In this document: positions 59,037 through 64,000 of the stretch, piece after piece
Layout of the letters: each line of letters starts with the position of its first letter
Position numbering within the stretch: position 1 is the first letter of the stretch
Assembly: GCA_963920765.1 (NCBI GenBank)
Contig: OY987242.1
Coordinates: forward strand, 29,908,002-29,972,001
Length of the DNA stretch: 64,000 nucleotides
Reading direction: 5' to 3'
Source of the DNA: Ulota crispa
Lineage: Eukaryota; Streptophyta; Bryopsida; Orthotrichales; Orthotrichaceae
Notes under the pieces: generated by a model
What the model saw: the letters and a program-made list of their open reading frames with translations, nothing else
The model's database searches: none
Told to the model about the DNA's origin: nothing
Translations under genes and position numbers: made by a program

Positions 59037-59963
59037 CTGAGAGCTTTCAACGTATGTGCGTTTCAAGTGATTGAGATGGAAGATTTTCAGTTTTGAAGCG
59101 TTTTGATTGTAAGAGTTGCTAAGAATAAGAACATCGGTTAACAAATTAGGTTTGGGTACAAATTTGATCGTAACTAGTAGCTACTAGACTAGCGTAAGTT
59201 TGTGAGATGATTTACAGACTGTAGCATATCACAAGTGTTCTCAAAACATGGACATTTCTTATCTAAAGAATTTTTAATTTTTTTTGGAATAAAGTAAAAT
59301 TTATATGAGTTCTTAAGTCAAACAGCTAAGGAAACTATATTAAAAAAGACATTTTTCCATGTAACACGATATCCTAGTTTGAGAAATTCCTTCTTTGGCA
59401 CTTTCTAGTTTTCGCATCTCTCAAAAGAATTTATGCTAAATAATCTTTCAAGAACATAAAGTCCACAAGTTTCACATTGAGTTTTTTCCCAAACTAATGA
59501 CTCTCGAGTTTATATCATAAACTTTTTGAACAAAGGTGAAAAGTTAAACAAAAAATGGTACGATATATACGCATTCAGAATTGAACATTGAATTTAAGAT
59601 CCAATAAGCAAACATACCATATTTTGGAGATCAGGCTATTACTCTAACAATGTACAAATGCAAAGTACAGAATTATTGAGATTACAGAAAATGAAACACA
59701 AACCAGATTTGATAAGCAATGAACATACTTTGTTAAGTGTGAAAAAAAAAAAAAAAACGCATCTTCAAGATTAAATTGGATTCCCTTAAGAAATACGTAC
59801 AACTATATTTAAATAATCAATTCACAAGCCAAAGGAGAATGATATCTAAGAGTAATCATTAACAACAACATTACCTTTTAGATAATTGACAACTCAACTG
59901 CTTGAAAAAGAGGCCCGAAAAGCTTGTGTTGTTTGCATGTTTCTCAATTAACCCTTAACTTAA
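59037..59963. other. AT-rich intergenic DNA
   Basis: No gene. Has an A16 run at about 59741-59756. Confidence 0.4.
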
Positions 59964-60443
59964 CCCCTAAACGCCCATGAGGACAATTATCGTCCTTTGG
60001 CCCTAAAAAAATATTCTTTACAATAGAAAAAAAAGTCATTTTTCATTTGTTTTTTTTTCCAAAGTGATCGTAAACACATGATCCATCATAGAAGGCAAAA
60101 GACCATCTGATCAAATATGCTCATATGTTTAGGTAATCCAAATTGTGAGAAAATTCAAAATCATGGTGTTAGGTCCCAAACTGCCCTTATTGCAGTTTTC
60201 ATGAGATCAACATGCACTACTATTGACTTTTGAAACTTTTAGAAGCAATACTATTGGTGCCCATCAACCAAAACACTGTTGAACCTACAATATAAATATT
60301 GTTGAACCTATAGTATAAATATTGTTGAACCTATAGTATAAATATTATTGAACCTACAATATAAATACTATTGAACTTACAATATAAGTACTGTTGAACC
60401 TACACTGTGGGTAGGTCATGGCCACCTAGCGGTCCTTTAAGGG
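59964..60443. mobile_element. TTAA-flanked TIR element containing a 23-bp minisatellite
   Basis: The left end is CCCCTAAACGCCCATGAGG after TTAA. The complement of the right end is CCCTTAAAGGACCGC before TTAA (60444-60447). Non-coding. Confidence 0.6.
60278..60408. repeat. 23-bp tandem repeat, about 5.5 units
   Basis: Unit GTTGAACCTACAATATAAAT plus three bases, strict period of 23. Lies inside the TTAA element. Confidence 0.9.
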
Positions 60444-60447
60444 TTAA

Positions 60448-61032
60448 GCGCTAGGGCCTATAGCCGCAAATATAGTGGCTCAGTGTATTTGCAAGGGACA
60501 ATTTTCATCCCATCAGCGTTTAAGAGTTAAACTATAAAATTGGTGGTTTTTGGCTCATTCATTCAGAAGTAGAGGATAGGATACAATACCAAAGACATTC
60601 CAAGTCCTCTTTACCAATACGACCACCCTATAATATAACACCACAATTTATGAACACTGGCAAGTGCCATCAGCATAAATGAGTGGAAAAGAATAACTCG
60701 AGCTACACAGCCTAAAGGCCCTCAATACTACACCAATTCGAATCTGTGAACTTACGATAGATCTTCGTAAAGATACGTACCAAATATTAGCATATATACA
60801 TTTGAACAAAATTGACATTGAGTCCGTTGACTTAAAACCTTAACCCTTGTTAGACCTGGTTAGTTTGGAGATATAAAGCATGAAAACTGTACAAATTGGA
60901 TGAAGAGTTCGTAGATCACCTTACGCCAAGGTAACTTACTACTAAAATACGGCACCTGGTGATATCAAGTGTATGAACAACTTTGTTTGTGGACTCTCTA
61001 TTTCCTCCTAGAAACATGCCGTATCTAAGGAT
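60448..61032. other. Region downstream of PSS1
   Basis: Presumably the 3' UTR and terminator of PSS1. No clear polyadenylation signal can be singled out. Confidence 0.4.
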
Positions 61033-63725
61033 TTACAAGCTCTTCTCTGCTTGCAATTTCAATTCTTTTTCATGTCTAATTTGTTTAGCCAGTTGGTAGT
61101 TTCTGTAGGTCCAGGCACCCAAAAACAAGCCAAGGCCAACAGTAACCACTGACCAGAACCAGATGACGTGTCTTGGTACAGGATTGCGAAAGAGGCCTGT
61201 CCAAAATAAAAAGGATATGTCAATAGTAGAAACTCTGGAGCTCCACATTGAAGAAAACACAGCATTATAGGAGAACAACTTGCTTAGTAAACAGCTTCAA
61301 TAAGAGCCTTCAACGCGATATTCGTTAATCCGAGGGAAAACACCAATTTTGGAACTTCTAAAATTTTCACTTTTACAAGGTTTTTGTTGGTTTAGGGTGA
61401 ATCTCGTGATCATTTCTTCAAATCCTTACATCAGTGATGAAATATCTTGAAGAAATGATCAAAAAACTCACTTTAAATCACCAAAGTATTCTTACAAATG
61501 TAAAATTCAATAGGGAAAGATTTTTTCCCAAATTAACAAATATCATGTTCTTCAGCTTAGTTGAAAGTATCATACCTCGTCCAAATTGCACACAGACGAG
61601 AGTCTCCATAGTGGCGATACTTACACCCAGCCAGCAGAATGCACCCAGCTTCTTAGCAGGTGTCCTACAACAACGACAACGTACATATTACACAATATGT
61701 CAATGAAAAAGTTAGAAACTACTATAATAGAACAAGTTGGGAGAAAGATTAGAGGCTTCTCTTTGATATAAACTTACAATCCACAAGAGAATCAGGTTCA
61801 GATGATATGCGATCCAAGTGCACAGATTAGCCTTCCAATTCGAAGTGCGGTATTGAATGCTGACGTCTAAAGCCATGACACTACTGATCGTTTAGTGAAC
61901 TCAAAATCACTGACTGAAATGTTGGAGAGCTTGACAAACGTAACGTATTCATTAGGGTGCAACATTTGAGTTTTGCAGATTAGGTGCTGGCAGTTAAGTT
62001 ATTCGTGTTAGTCTTAAAGTCCGATAATGGCAAATAAGGACTGCGTTATCAAAAGCACTTTGTACATACCTTGGCTACTTCGTAATGAATAACTATCAAC
62101 TTGTTTTCTGTTATTATTTATATAAATATTTGCTTGATCCATGGTTGTTACTTTGGGCAAGATTTTATCAAAGGGCAAGACAAGCAAGTGACCAGTCTGG
62201 ACCGCGCAGTCCAAATCGCACAGGCGGGCATGTCCATCCACTATTGGATTTTAGGGTTTTTGATCTAAAAAACAAGAAGAATCAATTTATCATTTTTTAC
62301 GTTTACTAAATGACATGATTTGAATTTACATCTTCACTTCATGTTGACAACCATGAGTGTAACCAACATGTACGAGATTAGTTTTTTTTTTTCATTTTTT
62401 GAAGTCAATTATGAGTTGACTACATCGAATAGACAAGAGCTCAATTGAGCATATATCATTGTGGTGGACAGGCAACTTGTCCAATGTGCCAACCATGGCT
62501 TGATCGCTGATACCCAGTTCATTACATAGTTCATTGAGCAGCATTCAGCTTATTACCGAAACTCGAGTTCGGTCAACAGCGCTGGAGTGAAGTGGACCAA
62601 GAGAGAAGGAAGAGGGTATGGAGGGATCATAACAGCAGCAGCAATAGTGACTTGCTGACCTCAATTGGAGATACATGTTGTACTCTCGAATGGCAGGGTT
62701 TGCAATGAGCCACCAGATGGCAAGGCGGTAAGACACCAGCGGATTCAAGGGCGGAATCCACAGAATGTATTTGAGGAAGAACCCCATGATCTCCACCACC
62801 ACGACCACCACGCCCACCCCCACCACTTGCACAAACCGCCATGGCCCTTGCAGGGCATTCCATTCGTCCTTGTCCCAGTACGACGGAGTGAACTGCCCCA
62901 GTGTCCTCCGTACCTGCACCCACATTCATACATTCATTCAGAATTCCACTTTTTATTTGTACTTTGAAAATTTCCTGACAATATGCTCAAAACTTTCTGA
63001 GCTCAAATCGTAATCCAAATTTAGACCAAGTGTGGATATGAGATACAGTTGCAAGCATGGTTGTTATTTTGGGCAAGATTTGGCTGTTGGACAGCACAAC
63101 AAGCATACTCACAAAACGGGCAGAAATTATAAATTTTTAAGGCATTTTTAGGATTTTTGACCGAAGAGGGGAAGAATCAAATTAGTAAGTTTGTTTTATC
63201 TTTTTTTATCATTTTTTGAAGTCCACTACATTAGACAGACATGCGCTCAATTGGGCACTTTGGGTGGGCAGACAGGCAGTCCAATGTGGCAACCATGGTT
63301 GCAGGTGAGTAAATCAACCCAGCTTCAGTTTCTCGGTCCCCACCGGCAAGTTAAAACTAGAAACTACTCTAGTTTCATTAAACTCGGCACTCCCTATCCG
63401 TGCCATTTTCGTACAACTCAGCCATTTCAACCAACATGAGCTTAGTAAGTCCTAACAACTTTCTATCTTCATGCTAAAAAGTTGCAAGTTTTTCTGTTAC
63501 AACTGTGTAGCATGACGGAGACAATCAGAAATTCTGTTCAAAAAATATCACATTTGCTTTGTACTATATGTTGTAGTTTAAGGAGGAGCGTGAAAAACGA
63601 GGTAGAACTTTCCAAGGAGCAAGGAATACATACCTTGTCGTAAAGTGACTTCTGTTGACTGACCCCAACCCAATTGTACGTCTTCCCGTCAAAATACTTG
63701 ACAGTCTTCATCCCAAACCAGATTC
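61033..63725 (-). CDS. PSS1: Phosphatidylserine synthase (base-exchange type), C-terminal exons
   Basis: Four minus-strand exons, 63725-63634, 62913-62660, 61664-61576 and 61196-61033 (stop TAA), all with GT-AG borders and matching phases, give 198 residues of the C-terminal half. Diagnostic pieces: [70 protein letters not shown]. These match plant PSS1 as I remember it. The enzyme sits in the ER membrane and swaps the head group of phosphatidylethanolamine for L-serine. At least four hydrophobic segments are visible (around [42 protein letters not shown] and [17 protein letters not shown]), followed by a basic cytosolic-type tail. The 5' exons lie beyond 64000. The introns hold several small repeats. 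Confidence 0.93.
61316..61551. mobile_element. Foldback MITE in the last PSS1 intron
   Basis: Same family as 6389-6623 and 52583-52822. Halves TTTTGGAACTTCTAAAATT and the mirrored AAATGTAAAATTC. Lies wholly between exons 61576-61664 and 61033-61196. Confidence 0.65.
62139..62498. mobile_element. MITE with CCATGGTTG ends, copy 1 (PSS1 intron)
   Basis: Ends CCATGGTTGTTACTTTGG and CCATGGTTGGCACATTGG. The interior resembles 63055-63298 (CATTTTTTGAAGTC, GCTCAATTG). Superfamily unknown. Confidence 0.7.
63055..63298. mobile_element. MITE with CATGGTTG ends, copy 2 (PSS1 intron)
   Basis: Ends CATGGTTGTTATTTTGGG and CCATGGTTGCCACATTGG. Shorter than the neighbouring copy. Lies in the intron between exons 63634-63725 and 62660-62913. 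Confidence 0.7.
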
Positions 63726-63912
63726 CTGAGCAGTGGCAGGAGGTTTTTTGAGAGGTTTAGTTACTATTTTCACAGCGTCCCGTACCAGTGAAAAGCAAGT
63801 TGCGTTGCAGACAAGGTCTCCGACAAATTGGTTGGAATCAGGAATAGCCAATGTCAACCAAAGTAGGATGGACTACTTGGCTAGAATAGGACATGATTTC
63901 CAGCATCCCCAG

Positions 63913-64000
63913 AACACCATATTTGTTAAATTGGGGATAAGGATACAATTTGGGACTTCTGAATTTTGCATTTGTGAGAGTATTTTGGCATTTGAAGTGA
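63913..64000. mobile_element. Foldback MITE, CATATTTGTTAAATTGGG family, cut by window end
   Basis: Begins ACACCATATTTGTTAAATTG and continues with TTTGGGACTTCTGAATTTTG. The second half would lie past 64000. In a PSS1 intron. Confidence 0.65.

Noticed and set aside
62545-62929. Overlapping plus- and minus-strand frames around 62.6-62.9 kb other than PSS1
   Set aside because: Only the minus frame that reads [11 protein letters not shown] splices correctly. The others are shadows.

Overview
The window looks like nuclear DNA of a land plant. A bryophyte (moss or liverwort) is my best guess, from the style of the protein kinase and of the ubiquitin-like/RING proteins, but this is an inference and not proven. 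The sequence is AT-rich, has few genes, and is densely packed with short inverted-repeat transposons (MITE-like). Four host loci can be supported: a three-copy ubiquitin-like + zinc module + RING gene on the minus strand (all copies damaged), an intact single-exon TKL-type protein kinase (35564-36745, +) with a truncated relative at 24072, an intronless polyQ/serine-rich protein of unknown function (57042-57728, +), and the last four coding exons of a base-exchange phosphatidylserine synthase, PSS1 (63725 down to 61033, -), whose 5' part lies beyond the window.

Layout. 1-6.1 kb: intergenic, a run of TTA-, TA- and TTAA-flanked small transposons. 6.1-9.4 kb: first, partial copy of a segmental duplication carrying the UBL-RING gene. 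9.5-12.8 kb: nested small elements. 12.80-18.75 kb: a fossil Ty3/gypsy chromodomain LTR retrotransposon with matching LTRs and a 5-bp target duplication. 19.25-24.14 kb: second copy of the duplication (UBL-RING pseudogene plus the 5' flank and first 22 codons of the kinase). 24.2-27.5 kb: intergenic with one TTAA element. 27.55-36.75 kb: third copy, complete through the kinase, interrupted by a 2.68-kb TIR transposon whose empty site is preserved in the second copy. 36.75-57 kb: intergenic, with many TIR elements, a near-perfect 0.5-kb foldback and a 20-bp minisatellite. 57.0-57.7 kb: polyQ gene. 58.5-59.0 kb: unassigned exon-like segments. 61.0-63.7 kb: PSS1 exons, with introns full of small repeats.

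How things relate. The UBL-RING gene (-) and the kinase (+) form a divergent pair that was duplicated in tandem. One kinase copy stayed open, while each RING-gene copy carries different damage. The transposons fall into recognisable families: TTA/TAA-flanked (Tourist/PIF-Harbinger-like), TA-flanked with AGGTAGGAG termini (Tc1/mariner-like by target site), TTAA-flanked with CCCCTNA termini (piggyBac-like by target site), CACTACAAG-ended (CACTA-like), and several families of unknown class. No RNA gene, CRISPR array or replication origin was seen.
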